A stretch of DNA of 64,000 bases from Isoetes taiwanensis. Its lineage: Eukaryota; Streptophyta; Lycopodiopsida; Isoetales; Isoetaceae. This document shows positions 33,870 through 44,410 of the stretch, piece after piece. The stretch is from contig JAJEKV010000075.1 in the NCBI GenBank assembly GCA_021234155.1, positions 1,242,001 through 1,306,000 of the forward strand. The letters run 5' to 3'. The notes below the pieces were generated by a model that had not been told where the DNA came from, made no database searches, and saw nothing but the letters and a program-made list of their open reading frames with translations. A program made the position numbers and the translations under genes. Each line of letters opens with the position of its first letter. Position 1 is the stretch's first letter.

Positions 33870-34230
33870 TGAACTATTGATTGAGACATGTTGCTTTGTT
33901 TCGTTGCCTATGTTACTCCATAGGACTGTAACTTTATGCTTGGGCTAGTGATTGTGGAAGTGACAATGATTTCTATCTTTTGTATTCAAGTGTTTGCACT
34001 ATTCTTGGCTAGTCTCCATTGAATATCAAATTAATCAATCCAATCTCAACCTCTTTGTTTTTGTAATTATAGATCATGTTATATAGCAGAGATTTATAAA
34101 CATTAGAACTTAGAGATATAATTACATTTCCTCGGCTGTCATTTCCCCAAGAAACTTTCTATAAGCAACTTCCTATGACTGATTATGCAACAGTCAAATT
34201 TTGTCTAGATTTTCGGCATTTTCCAACAAA
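33870..34230. repeat. Diverged direct repeat, right copy
   Basis: See the left copy at 32714. This copy has an extra segment (GACAATGATTTCTATCTTTT) after GTGGAAGT and lacks part of the segment after TGTAATTATAGATC. Confidence 0.75.
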
Positions 34231-34574
34231 TGGCACCTCTTCTGCCTCCAGTGTCTACAGCATAGGAATCCACAGTGGCCAGCAACAATACCGAGTTCAA
34301 CATCGGCCTGTGTGGCAAAGGGCGGCGCAGAAAGATAAACTAGGTGCCAAAAGTTTTTCCCCAATTTTCCCGCCAAAACAGTTATTATTGCACTATTTTG
34401 CACTATTTGTTATCATTTATAAAGATAAAGATAAAAGCGGTTATGAATAAAATAAAATATGGATATAGGTTTGGGATATCTTTTTGCCCATGGCTACAGT
34501 TTCGGCATCCCATGATGGCTCTTCTTAGGAGACCCTTATTTGATCCCATAAATCCTCTAATGTAACATGTGGCA

Positions 34575-34870
34575 CCCTGTCATTCAACGACGTTACATGT
34601 AAATGCCACATCAACCAACTCGGACGATATGTGGCAACAAGTTTGACGACACGTGGCGTTTGACATCGTTAAATGACGTCCAATGCAGACGACATGTCTG
34701 TGACACCATGGCACACATGGCACCAGATGGCTTGCCATGCATGCAACGTCGTTTAACGTAGACGACAAGCCCAACGTGCCTATCATGCAAGCATCCACGT
34801 TGGCACGGTCGACGCCCATTGCGCTGGCAAGCCATACGCCACGTATCCTCTGTGTCGTTAAATGACGAAA
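34575..34870. repeat. Cluster of CGTTAAATGACG-type palindromes and ACGT cores
   Basis: In 300 bases the motif CGTTAAATGACG (or variants CGTTTAACG, CAACGACGTTA) appears at least four times, with ACGTGGC/CCACGT cores including a perfect G-box (ACACGTGG) near 34650. The GC content is higher than in the surrounding DNA. It may be a promoter-like block or an old tandem repeat; the distinction cannot be made by eye. Confidence 0.5.
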
Positions 34871-35739
34871 CGCAAGACCGCGGGCGCAACTGAATGAACC
34901 ACAAATATACCACAGAGAAAAACGAAAACTGCGGAGATTGGCAGTACTAATAAAAGAATGAAGAGCAAAGAAAAAATGCAGCAAAATTAGACGGGCACAA
35001 GGCAAAAGGAAAAAGGAAGCAAAAAGATGGAGTGAAGGATGCTATGGACGAAGGAATAAGAGGGGATATAGAATTAAAAAAAAGGAAGACAATGATGGAG
35101 TTCACGAAGCAAAGGAAGCAAATCGAACTAGACAGATGGATCTAGGAAATGCAATAAAAGAATAAAGACCGACATAGCAAACACAATAGGGAATAAAGCT
35201 AGAATTAGAGAATGCAAACAAGTAACCCCAACCAATGGAACTAACGAAAACAAAGAGGCATCACATGGCAAGAATAGTCCATGCAGGAATGTCACATGGT
35301 AGAAGCACATTAGCTATTAGAAAAATGTTAAGAACATACAGACACATAGTGAAATATGCATAATGCATTAGCAATAAAGGCAGCTCAAATTACTCCTTTG
35401 TCCTGAGCATTGAAGTCCGCTGCAAAAAACAAAGCCAAGTAATTATCCAACTAAAAGCTTAGGATTTGAAACTTAGGATTTTTTCACATAGTCTAAGTTT
35501 GACAATTATTGATAAGGGTGGAAGTCGTAGTGACTAAGATTAATGCAACCTCCACAACTAGCAAGCTTGTTCCACATCAAACTATTTCTTTATGTCTTTG
35601 AAGTAATCTCTAGCTAATGTATAGACATCAGTAAGCAAAACTGCTCATTTGCAAGTGCTCATTCACTGCCAAGTGCCTTTTACAAGTTCAATCAGATAAC
35701 TATTATGTGTAATAATGTTTCCACAATCAAAAACCGTAT

Positions 35740-35985
35740 TTATGTAACATATGATTCCTGATGGTTTGGTGATGTATTCGTATCGAAATACGTAGGAAAA
35801 AATGATGCTGGCACCTGGGTTGTGTTTTGAAAGGAGCGTGGAACAGCGTGGATTTTTTTCCCAGGGGCAGATAAGGCATCACATGATGCTGGCTCACATG
35901 GCGCCCAGCGACCCCGATGCCTAATTCGGGTCCCATAGCCTGCAGATGTCGATTCTGCCTGGCCGAAGGAAGAAGAGGTGAGCAA
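35740..35985 (-). pseudogene. Exon with possible Rep motif I, beside the segmental duplication
   Basis: The minus-strand frame of 81 codons contains PASFFPTYFDTN at 35776-35805, reminiscent of motif I (FLTYP-like) at the N-terminus of HUH replication initiators. It lies where duplicated block D1 ends, exactly as the HUH exon lies at the end of block D2. I infer, weakly, that it is the 5' coding exon of a related copy. An overlapping frame (35727-36056) shares its first 30 or so residues with the HUH frame because both start inside the duplicated block. Confidence 0.3.
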
Positions 35986-36780
35986 GCAAGCAAGATCTGC
36001 CAGACATATTTTCTAGCATGTATTAATTTGGTTGTTGCAGTTGTTGGGGTTGGCATCCGACGGATTTAGCTTCTGTGTATTCCCCTTTCGGTCGGATTTA
36101 GCTTCCATGTATTTCCCTTTTGCTTGTTGTGTCTTTTTGGCTACTTTAGCTCTTGCCCGAAATCTATAGTTGACTGCTTCTGAACAACAGAGTTGTACAT
36201 CACAGTGCCAAAAGCACCTGGATTCCTCAGATGGATCATACATTTATTCATGTTTTCCGCCATAGATCGATGGAAAGACATTGGGTGTAGGGGTGATGTC
36301 GCTCTGAAAAAGGAGATCCGGCACCAGCAGCCAAATCCGGCAGCAGCGACCAAGCGGACCCTCTGCACAAACCCTGATTCAGTTGTTTTCCTTGCCGATG
36401 ATATTCCTTCCCAAGATCTGAGTTCAATGATGATTCCTCTATTGAAGCTTCATCATAACCAATTTTTCTTCCTAGTTTCAGAGGATGGTTGTTAGTACTG
36501 TGATCGTTTTGATTCGCTCCTATCAGTTGTTCGCATAATTCTGATGTTCATATTAAACATTAATATTCTGATTTCGATTCCCCAGGCTCTTGTCATTCTG
36601 TGGTATTCTTCATCTTCTTCCCTCATGGAGTGTTGCCATGCAATAACTGGTCATGTTATTTTCATACTGTACTGTATTGTAGCGAAAACACTATTTTATG
36701 CAATGGTCTGTGCCTTAATAATGTCCCCTTAAAAGTCGGACCAACACGGGGCAGTTTGACTTGTAAAAGACCCTCTTTGA
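35971..36780. repeat. Segmental duplication D1
   Basis: The sequence from GGTGAGCAAGCAAGCAAGAT to AAAAGTCGGACCAACACGGG matches 38860-39655 with few substitutions. D1 has an extra block of about 120 bases (around 36310-36425), and lacks the roughly 110 bases between TCTGATTT and CGATTCCCC that D2 has. Both copies start next to a rep-like exon. Confidence 0.85.
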
Positions 36781-37137
36781 ATGCTGCTGCCAAATGTGTC
36801 CTTATCCAATGGTCGAGAAGCCATGATACAAGCTTTAGCCATAATATAATGGAAATGTAATTTGGATTATGGCTAAATCGTGTATTATGGCTTCTTGGCC
36901 ATTGGATTGCAGCACATGTGGGAGCATATTCCCTCCCCTTAAATCCAGAACGCCCAAACTGAGTCTTTTGCAAGTCAAACTCGCCCCTGTTGACTCGGCT
37001 ATGAGGGAAACATTATTAAGGCAAAGAGCATTACATAAAAGAGTATTTTCAATGCAATACAGTACAGTAGGAAAAGAACAAGGCCAATTACAATATGAAC
37101 ACCATGACGGAATAAGTAGAGATTGGGGAATCGAACC
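36575..37137. repeat. Large inverted repeat formed by two SINE-like copies
   Basis: The plus-strand copy (36575-36848, from CGATTCCCCAGGC) and the minus-strand copy (37137-36862, from the tRNA-like GGGGTTCGATTCCCC) meet tail to tail around 36855. Shared landmarks are TACTGTACTGTATTG, CCTTAATAATGT, GTTTGACTTG and GCCATTGGATTGCAG. The arms are about 275 bases with substantial mismatch. Confidence 0.75.
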
Positions 37138-37140
37138 CCA
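37122..37140 (-). mobile_element. tRNA-like B box of a SINE-like repeat (minus copy)
   Basis: The minus strand reads TGGGGTTCGATTCCCCA, a canonical RNA polymerase III B box within a perfect T-arm stem. About 190 bases further upstream on the same strand a weaker version (GGAGTTCAATTCC, 37322-37334) occurs, so two tRNA-like heads are in series. No complete cloverleaf could be drawn. Confidence 0.6.
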
Positions 37141-37690
37141 GATATTTAATGCCCATGCCTTACCTGTGTTCCACGTTCGGCCCATGCATAGGAGCCATCG
37201 AACACATGCCATTGACTACGACTCCAAGCTCCAGTTGTCAATGGCATGCATTCGATGATCCTATACATGGCTCTTTCTTCGTTTCCTGGAAGCCAACAAA
37301 CACAATTCATTAGTGGGCTTGGGGAATTGAACTCCAACGCAATGCCAATGCTCATCCGAGCATAAGGGAGATCCCGGTGTAGGGGGTCTCCCTTATGCCC
37401 AGGGACCAAAGCCCTCTTCAAGCCTACAGATGTTAGTAAGCAAATGGAAATCACAAAGCATGTACAAGACATAGCATGAAGCAATAAAACTTCACATATT
37501 CACAGGCTCAGAGAATGTACATGTGGCATCGGGCCACGCATATCAAACTGCATAAACGAAAACACTACAAACACAATAGAAAACAACAACGCCTAGTTCC
37601 TGGGCTATCCAAATGTAGCCCCCCTGATCACAGCATCAAGCTGCCAGATTTCCTGCGTCAACAAGCACCTGGCCAAGCTCATGTGAAACC

Positions 37691-38945
37691 TCAAAGCCTG
37701 CAGTTCAGATAAGGGGCACCAAGCTGCTCCCAGGCCACACTGGACATCGCAGAATCAATTGCCACATAAAAGCTAGTCAACTGCCTCCTCAGGATCCTGA
37801 GGAAGGCAGCTATTCGATGAGCCTCCGTTCCAACCTGGATGATACTCATAAAAAATTCCTCCGCAGTAAACATCTGCTCCCCCTCCGGAGCATAAACCTC
37901 AGGATTTGGATGGGAATCCTCAATCGCAGTGCTTATGAAAGATGGATCTATAGTCACAGCGGGATGACTGGTCTCCCCAGGAGGATTGCCATCGATCTCC
38001 ATCCCTATCCTGCAACAACTTGTTACCAATACAAGCACATGCTGAAACAAACCAAAACACGGACAAAAATAAAGTTGTACATGCAACAACAGAAACAATA
38101 GGTCAGCCAACTGCCATCGTATGATCCCCGGTGTGGATGGGGATATAATCAACACCATGGTCAGGGATTTCAATATCAGGGCTGAACGTTGGATCATGGA
38201 TCTCCTGGAAATTGCAGTCCATCTCATCGGGGGGGATTGAGTCATCCCAATATCGACGGCGGCCTGGCCCATTCCGTTCAACGGGCACATAACCTGCAGG
38301 GAGTCCAAACAGAATTGTTCTAACATCATACGTCATACAACGACTGGGATTCAACAAGACCCTCCAAGCGGCACGGACCCTATGTTCGTTCACATGAGCA
38401 GTATTAGATGGGATTATCCAACTGCTACTCAGAGTATATTTCCCGCTTCTCAGCATCTTGCAAATTGTGAACGTCAAACTAGGGGCCAATCTGCGCCCAC
38501 CATGGTAGAATACAAAGTGGGCAGCCTTGTTCAGAAGGTTTCTATTATCCAACACACAAAGATTCTTCGTGTCCCCAGCTCCCCATCTCACGTACAAATC
38601 TTTTCCTTTCTCAATCATACTATCAGATATATTGTGTAGGTGACAGGAGTAATGTACTTTCCCTATATCCTTCATGCAGTACCCTAACATACCCTCGAAA
38701 CAATGCAATCTGTTATTCTTGAGGGCCTTGCATACTAAGATAACACCCGCAGACTTAGAAGGCCAATTAAACTCCCTTTTGATAGCATCATTCAAGGCCT
38801 TAGGACTCTTGTAACGGGCTCTAAGGACAACTTGCGCATGGAGGTGATCAGCAGAGGGAAGAAAAGGTGAGCAAGCAAGCAAGATCCGCCAGACATATTT
38901 TCTAGCATGTGTTAATTTGGTTGTTGCAGTTGTTGGGGTTGGCAT
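37691..38945 (-). CDS. HUH-type replication-initiator (Rep-like) gene
   Basis: The minus-strand frame from 38945 to 38103 (280 codons) holds HLHAQVV at residues 34-40, an H-x-H metal site, and GYCMKDIGK with Tyr89 and Lys92, matching the YxxK nicking motif of HUH endonucleases. The spacing of about 50 residues and the KD after the motif fit rolling-circle Rep proteins (Replitrons and CRESS-type Reps). A conserved-looking C-terminal part follows (YVRWGAGDTKN, RAAWRVLLNP). A second exon after an intron probably lies at 37691-38008 (acceptor TTGCAG; GETSHPAVTIDPSFISTAIE), ending at TGA. No helicase or Walker motif is visible. Such enzymes nick single-stranded DNA to start replication or transposition. 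The frame begins inside duplicated block D2, so the true N-terminus with motif I may be missing. Confidence 0.55.
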
Positions 38946-39655
38946 CCGACGGATTTAGCTTCTGTGTATTCCCCTTTCGGTCGGATTTAGCTTCCATGTA
39001 TTTCCCTTTTGCTTGCTGTGTCTTTTTGGCTACTTAGCTCTTGCCCGTGAAATCTATAGTCGACTGCTTCTGAACAACAGAGTTGTACATCACAGTGCCA
39101 AAAGCACCCGGATTCCTCAGATGGATCATACATTTATTCATGTTTTCCGCCATAGATCGATGGAAAGACATTGGGTGTAGGGGTGATGTCACTCTGTTCA
39201 ATGATGATTCTTCTATTGAAGCTTCATCATAACCAGTTTTTCTTCCTAGTTTTAGAGGACGGTTGTTAGTACTGTGATCGTTTTGATTCGCTCCTATCAG
39301 TTGTTCGCATAATTCTGATGCTCATATTAAACATTAATATTCTGATTTTTCATGGCATTGGCATTGTTCAGGCGGAGTTTGCCCAGGAAATATTAAGCTG
39401 CCCATTTGTGCAAAGCAAGTTGAGAAGCCTTGAGCTTTGGATTTATCTGGGGTTCGATTCCCCAGGCTCTTGTCATTTTGTGGTGTTCATATTCTTGCCT
39501 CATGGAGTGTTGCCATGCAATAACTGATCATGTTGTTTTCATACTGTACTGTATTGTAGCAAAAACACTATTTTATGCAATGGTCTATGCCTTAATAATG
39601 TCCCCTTAAAAGTCGGGTCAACATGGGCAGTTTGACTTGCAAAAGACCCGTTTTG
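38860..39655. repeat. Segmental duplication D2
   Basis: Second copy of the block at 35971-36780. It includes a complete tRNA-like T-arm (CTGGGGTTCGATTCCCCAG at 39447-39465) that D1 has lost. It stops where the LINE endonuclease fragment begins. Confidence 0.85.
39447..39655 (+). mobile_element. SINE-like repeat, plus-strand copy
   Basis: A B box (GGTTCGATTCC, 39451-39461) is followed by the same downstream block as the copies at 36575 and 37137: GTGTTGCCATGCAATAAC, TACTGTACTGTATTGTAGC, CCTTAATAATGT, GTTTGACTTG. Three related copies in 3 kb, one head intact. Confidence 0.6.
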
Positions 39656-39772
39656 AAAATATGCTCACCCGCTCGCTCTTGTTCCGTATGACTCAGATCA
39701 GGGGCCTGCTTCACCGGCAAGACGGGGGCAGAAGAAGAAGCATCGTAAGAATCCCTCTTCTCACTAGCGGCT

Positions 39773-40370
39773 ATGGACAAGAAGATTTTGAGCTGGAACG
39801 TGCGGGGGGTACGTTCGTCGCCCGCTAAGAGAACGAGAGTGGCGTTGGCTGTTCGCAAGCTGGACCCAGATATCTTGTGCCTTCAGGAACATAAGTGTCA
39901 TAAGGGGGATGCTCGGGCACTGTTAGATATGTTTGGGCCGCAATACACTGCTGCAGTTGCCACCTCTGGGGCCTCTAAAGGTGGGACTGCCGTTGCATGG
40001 AAGATGCATGTGCAGGTGACTTTTACCCTAGCCGACCGTTGGGGCAAATGGGTCATCATCAAGTGGCGAGAGGGGCTGCACGAGTGGGGGATTGTGAACG
40101 TCTATGCCCACAATAGTGCGCGGCAGAGAGGGGCGTTGTGGGCGTCGCTAAGGCACAAGGTTGCATCCCTGGGGACTGGTGTGGCTTGGCTGCTCCTGGG
40201 CGACTTCAACATGGTCGAGTCTATTCAGGATAGGTGTGGCAGAGCAGCGGAAGTGGTGCAGGATTTTGAGAGGCAGCAGTGGGTGATGTTGTTAGACTCC
40301 TTGCACTTGGCAGAGGCGGCGGGTGACTCCACATTTACTTGGTGTAGCCATACCTCTTGGAGCAGCATGA
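39773..40370 (+). pseudogene. LINE apurinic-type endonuclease domain, 3'-truncated
   Basis: From ATG 39773 the frame reads KILSWNVRGVRSS, ILCLQEHKCH, SKGGTAVAWK, WGIVNVYAHN, WLLLGDFNMVES and FTWCSHTS, the ordered catalytic blocks of the exonuclease-endonuclease-phosphatase family at the start of LINE ORF2 (Asn in WNVRG, Glu in LQEHK, Asp/Asn in GDFN). GC content is higher than the flanks. The LINE stops at about 40360 before the last catalytic block, with no linker or reverse transcriptase. Loss of the 3' part is not how LINEs normally truncate, so later deletion or insertion is implied. Confidence 0.8.
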
Positions 40371-40429
40371 TTATTTTAGCCATTCATCAACCAGTAAGGA
40401 ACGGATTTTGTCTAGGTAGTTAATAGTCT

Positions 40430-41760
40430 AGGTTAGGGTTTTGGCAATGGGTGCAACGAGCGTTGAAGTAGTTTTGAAGGTCTATATCTGCGATGGATAC
40501 AATTTTCCTTTCTCTTAGTTGCCGAGTCATAACCTGCTCAAATCCAGCTGTTGAAATGTTGTTAGTAGGCTTATATATTTTGATATCTGCAATTCTCTGA
40601 TGTCAATGTTTCTATCACAAGGATGCTTCCCGAGGGAATGGTTTTGTCATAGATACTGGTCGAGCATCAAACTACAAAGAAGGTAAGATGTTCAATTCAG
40701 TGACAATACTTGCCAAAGTTATCTTCATAATTTGGATTCATTTTCATCCCAAAGGTTTGCTTGCAGGTACATCTAATCGTAGCCACAAATCTATGCACAT
40801 GGACAATAGGTGTACGGCTACAAGAAACTGAGGATGGTGTTGACTAATACGTCTATGCTTCTGAACTGGACACAGATCCTGAGGTATCTAAAATTTACAA
40901 GGCTTCTTAGCCGTTAGCATGAAAATAATCAGATGCCTAGGAAATTTTAAAACATGTCAATTTTGTTGTAAATTTTGTTCTAATATTTGTCCACTTCTAT
41001 CTTCCTCTTCTTTTAGTTGTGGCTACGAAGGTGAGCATCAAATGGAACATGGTAAATCCTAAATCATTAGCCCATTCTATTTATTTTGCCCTCCTGTCAA
41101 CTTGCTGAGATTAGTCCGTTATGCTGAGGTTAGTCTGTTAGTCTGTCTTATTGGGAAAATATCGGCATGTTTAACTATCTAGCAAATAAATGGTCATTTT
41201 ATGGAGTGTGCTGAGTTAGCCTATTGCAGCAACACAGGCCTTAGTCTGTATCCTAATTTTATATGTGGCTTGCAGCTTATTATACTGGTTTGATTATTTT
41301 TTAAAAAACAGACCAAAGACAACGGACTGGATTATAATGTTTTGATTGTGTATTTTATTCTTTTTGGTGTTTATTGAACACTCATTCCCTGTTAGGGATA
41401 TTTGGATTGAAGTGTTGGTGAAAGCTTATATATTCTGGATTTTCAGCTGCTTATTCTTTGTGTTCTTTTTCTTGAGCTCCAAGATAATCAAACAAGATGC
41501 ATCTCCATAAGGCCTATTTGCAAAATAGCAAATAGGCCTTGCTATTGGTTTACAGATTAGAGATTTTCTCCAACACTTTTAGATGATAAAGAACAGATGT
41601 ATTTGTTTGGTCTCAGGCCCTAAGGGTGATGTTAATACATTCCTGCTTTCTTTCTTTGAGTTGTCTTGACTCACTGGAAACGTGTAGTTACTAGAAGTTT
41701 TCTTACTGACCAATCACCCATGGAATTTGCTCTTCTAAAGTATAGTCACTTAACAAAGAA
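40430..41760. other. Region upstream of the UTP21 fragment
   Basis: No coding exon could be matched here, although upstream UTP21 exons might be expected. Short splice-like segments (for example GCTTCCCGAGGGAATGG...AAAGAAGGTAAGAT, 40623-40685) are present but not assigned. The 5' end of the Helitron that ends at 43868 may also lie here. Confidence 0.35.
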
Positions 41761-41780
41761 CTGTTGTTATGTTATTGCAG

Positions 41781-42760
41781 ATTTCTACCTGGAAGGCGCA
41801 TAATAGTAAAGTAAAACTTCTTCTGTTGTTCGGCCAGTATCTCCTAAGTGTTGACACAACAGGGCATCTTTGCATATGGCAAATGGGGGATGCAGATTCT
41901 AGGGAGGCTGTGAAGCCTTTAGCTCAGATGCAGCTCCGAAATTCATTTACACCAACAAGCATAGTTCATCCAGACACTTACCTTGATAAGGTAGATGCTA
42001 TTCTTTTCTTCATTCCAGTATTTATCATTGTACATAAAACAAGTCACTTTTTGAGGCATATGCAAGTGACTGGACTTCTCAGGTGCTTATTTGCAGTGAT
42101 GGACCATTGCAACTATGGAATATAAAATCACAGCAGTTGGTTCATGAGTTTAAAGGCTGGGATACTTCAATCCACACGTGTTTCATCTCTTGCATTGGAT
42201 GTCATTGCTGTTGGTTGTTCAGATGGGAAAATACGTGTTCATAATATTCTATATGATGAAACGATTGTAACTTTTACTCACACAAACAGAGGGCTTGTAA
42301 CTGCGCTTTCTTTTAGGACAGTATTACGCTCTTCAGACAACAAGGCAATTCTATTATAGCTTGAGGGGAGGAAGACTTTATTTCAGCACAATGATGTAGG
42401 ATTTGCCAATGCCTTTTATACCTTTTATATGTAATTTGGCAGATGGGCAACCACTTTTAGCAGCAGGAGATGCATCTGGAATCATAACTGTCTGGAACTT
42501 AAAAGATCGTAAGCTGAAGACAGTGATAGAAGATGCATATGATATGGAGATTACCTCTTTGCAATTTTTTTTCAAATGAGCCTGTTCTCCTCAGTAATGC
42601 AAAAGATAACTCCCTTAAGGTGGGATTAAGGCATGTTTATTGGGGTCATGTTACATTACTAACCTATGCAATGCTGTTTAGATGTGGATATTTGATTCAT
42701 CTGATGGTGAGGGCAGGTTACTACGTTTCAGAAGTGGTCATAGTGCTCCACCAACATGCA
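41781..42760 (+). pseudogene. UTP21: UTP21/WDR36 WD-repeat fragment with four exons
   Basis: Exon 1 (41781-41990) reads ISTWKAHNSKVKLLLLFGQY and LSVDTTGHLCIW to DTYLDK. Exon 2 (42083-42320) reads QLWNIKSQQLVHEFKGWDTS, then after a one-base shift near 42180 ALDVIAVGCSDGKIRVHNI and VTALSFRT. Exon 3 (42443-42619) reads DGQPLLAAGDASGIITVWNL and, after a one-base gain in a T run near 42568, SNEPVLLSNAKDNSLK. Exon 4 (42682-42760) reads MWIFDSSDGEGRLLRFRSGH. These match the second WD40 propeller of the small-subunit processome protein UTP21 (WDR36) in order. Two frameshifts, a lost donor base after exon 2 and absent remaining exons show it is a dead genomic (intron-bearing) fragment. Confidence 0.85.
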
Positions 42761-42763
42761 CAG

Positions 42764-42905
42764 TCAGGGAAGGGAAGGCGGCAAATAAAGGCACTGCATC
42801 ATGTAAGGTGCTAGGTCAGATTAATATATATGAACTAGGGACCAAATCCCTTGCACAGCCAAGGAAGGCAAGGCGGCAAATAAAGCGACACCATCATGTA
42901 AGATG
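42764..42905. repeat. Imperfect tandem duplication ending the UTP21 fragment
   Basis: AGGGAAGGCGGCAAATAAAG...CATCATGTAAG occurs near 42770 and again near 42850 with differences. It marks the break where UTP21 homology stops. Confidence 0.55.
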
Positions 42906-42949
42906 CTACACATTTTGCTGTAAACTAATGACAAGGAGAAAATTGCTAT

Positions 42950-43830
42950 AACAGATTAACAAATATGAACCAAGTGTCCTTAAATATTCTGATTATTTCC
43001 TTTGAACGAGCCTATTTATTTATAAGATGCCAACATCTTCGGCCAGATTTGGAAAACCCAAAGTTGCATATGATATTGCATTTTATTTCAGTAGTCTGTT
43101 TACTTATGTTTCTGATAAGTGTTTGGTACTGCCTATACAGCCTGGTATGTGTAGATTGTAGTTGATATGATTTGGTATTAGCAATGACTCTTAATCCTTG
43201 CACAAAAAATAGACCAGGCAATCTGACTATATATCCTCCATTTGTATTTCAATAGAACATTAGCAAAAATGTTTAATCATTGCTAACCCAAACAAGCTAC
43301 AACGTTACTTCATGGCTATGGTCCACTTATACTAAATTTGTTGTAATTATGTTATTTTATTCAATGGCTTAGTTGCGCCTTTAACAGGCAAGACTGTTGC
43401 ACAATATGTCTCGCTGTACACTGAACCCACAAGATTCTCATTACATCTAAAATATAGAACATGCTGGATCATTTATCGTGCATGGATGTTTTTTCATGCA
43501 ACTAAGGAAATGGGGCTCTCCTGCATAAATACAGGGATCTAAACCATGCTTCTCTCGCCATTGGCCACGCTGAATACTCTGTTGTCTGCCCTAATCCTTC
43601 ATTCTCAAATGTTGGGCACATAGAAACCCATAAATTCATGGTCGAACAGTTCACCACTAAATTTGCATCTTATTTACGCCAATAGTTGTAGTGAAAATGC
43701 CCAAATTGTTGTATATGAAATACAGGTGGCAAGAATGCAAACTTTGTACTCCATTGTTGCTCCTACAATCTTCAAATGCAGATTTTCATGCCTCAACATG
43801 TTTTTGAGCTTTAAACAACCACCTTTCAAA
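42950..43830. other. No gene recognised; interior of the Helitron-like element
   Basis: AT-rich with short frames only. If the 3' end at 43868 is real, this is its 3' body. Confidence 0.4.
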
Positions 43831-43839
43831 TTGTTACTA

Positions 43840-43869
43840 GGTCCGGCAACGCCGGGCACCATAACTAGT
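43840..43869 (+). mobile_element. Helitron-like 3' terminus
   Basis: GGTCCGGC AAC GCCGGGCACC forms a GC-rich hairpin (one G-T pair), followed five bases later by CTAG at 43865-43868 and then T. A short hairpin just before CTRR, with insertion before T, is the defining 3' end of Helitrons. The element body would lie to the left and includes the UTP21 fragment. Confidence 0.65.
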
Positions 43870-44121
43870 CATCATTAAAATCAAAATTCCAAACGTCTTC
43901 AAACCTTAGTAATACAATTGTGGAAATGGCCTCCGGGTCAAACGCCTTCAATTTGATGGGTTCAACTAGTTGCCACTTATAAGTGCAGAAATCATGCTTA
44001 CAGTCCCACGCAAATCAAACACAAAGACAACCTACAACCAATTTTACAAGATGTGCAGAAAGGAATTCTAAATTTGTTTGCACTGCATATAGACATGTCA
44101 TTCTTGTAGATGAAGACATTC

Positions 44122-44410
44122 TGTGAAGACTAGTAACACGTGGCAAATACGGCTAGATCACATGTTTCGTTGCAACAATCTTCAAGTCTGGTTATGATGA
44201 ATAATCCTTACTACAAGTGCAGGAATGGCCTCCTGGCTGAAAGCATCCAGAAAATGCGGAGACAGTTTATGTTCCTACCCAACACATTGTGTGAAGACTC
44301 TAATAGCACAAGGCAAATAAGGCTAGATCACATGTTCTGTTGCAACAAAATCCTTAATACATCCTCAAGCCTGGTTATGATGAATAATCCTTACTACGAA
44401 TACTCGCAGC
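44122..44410. repeat. Tandem duplication with 168-bp period
   Basis: TGTGAAGAC...GGCTAGATCACATGTT...TGGTTATGATGAATAATCCT starts at 44122 and again at 44290 with small indels. Confidence 0.75.

Larger units (their letters stand above)
32100..35720. other. Gene-poor region with diverged repeats
   Basis: No convincing coding sequence. It contains a diverged direct repeat (32714-33060 and 33870-34230), a 162-base hairpin at 33578-33739 and an ACGT-rich cluster at 34575-34870, listed separately. The rest is ordinary AT-rich sequence. Confidence 0.45.

Noticed and set aside
37122-37140. Functional tRNA gene
   Set aside because: Only a T-arm with B box can be drawn. No acceptor stem, A box of the right spacing or anticodon arm is visible.
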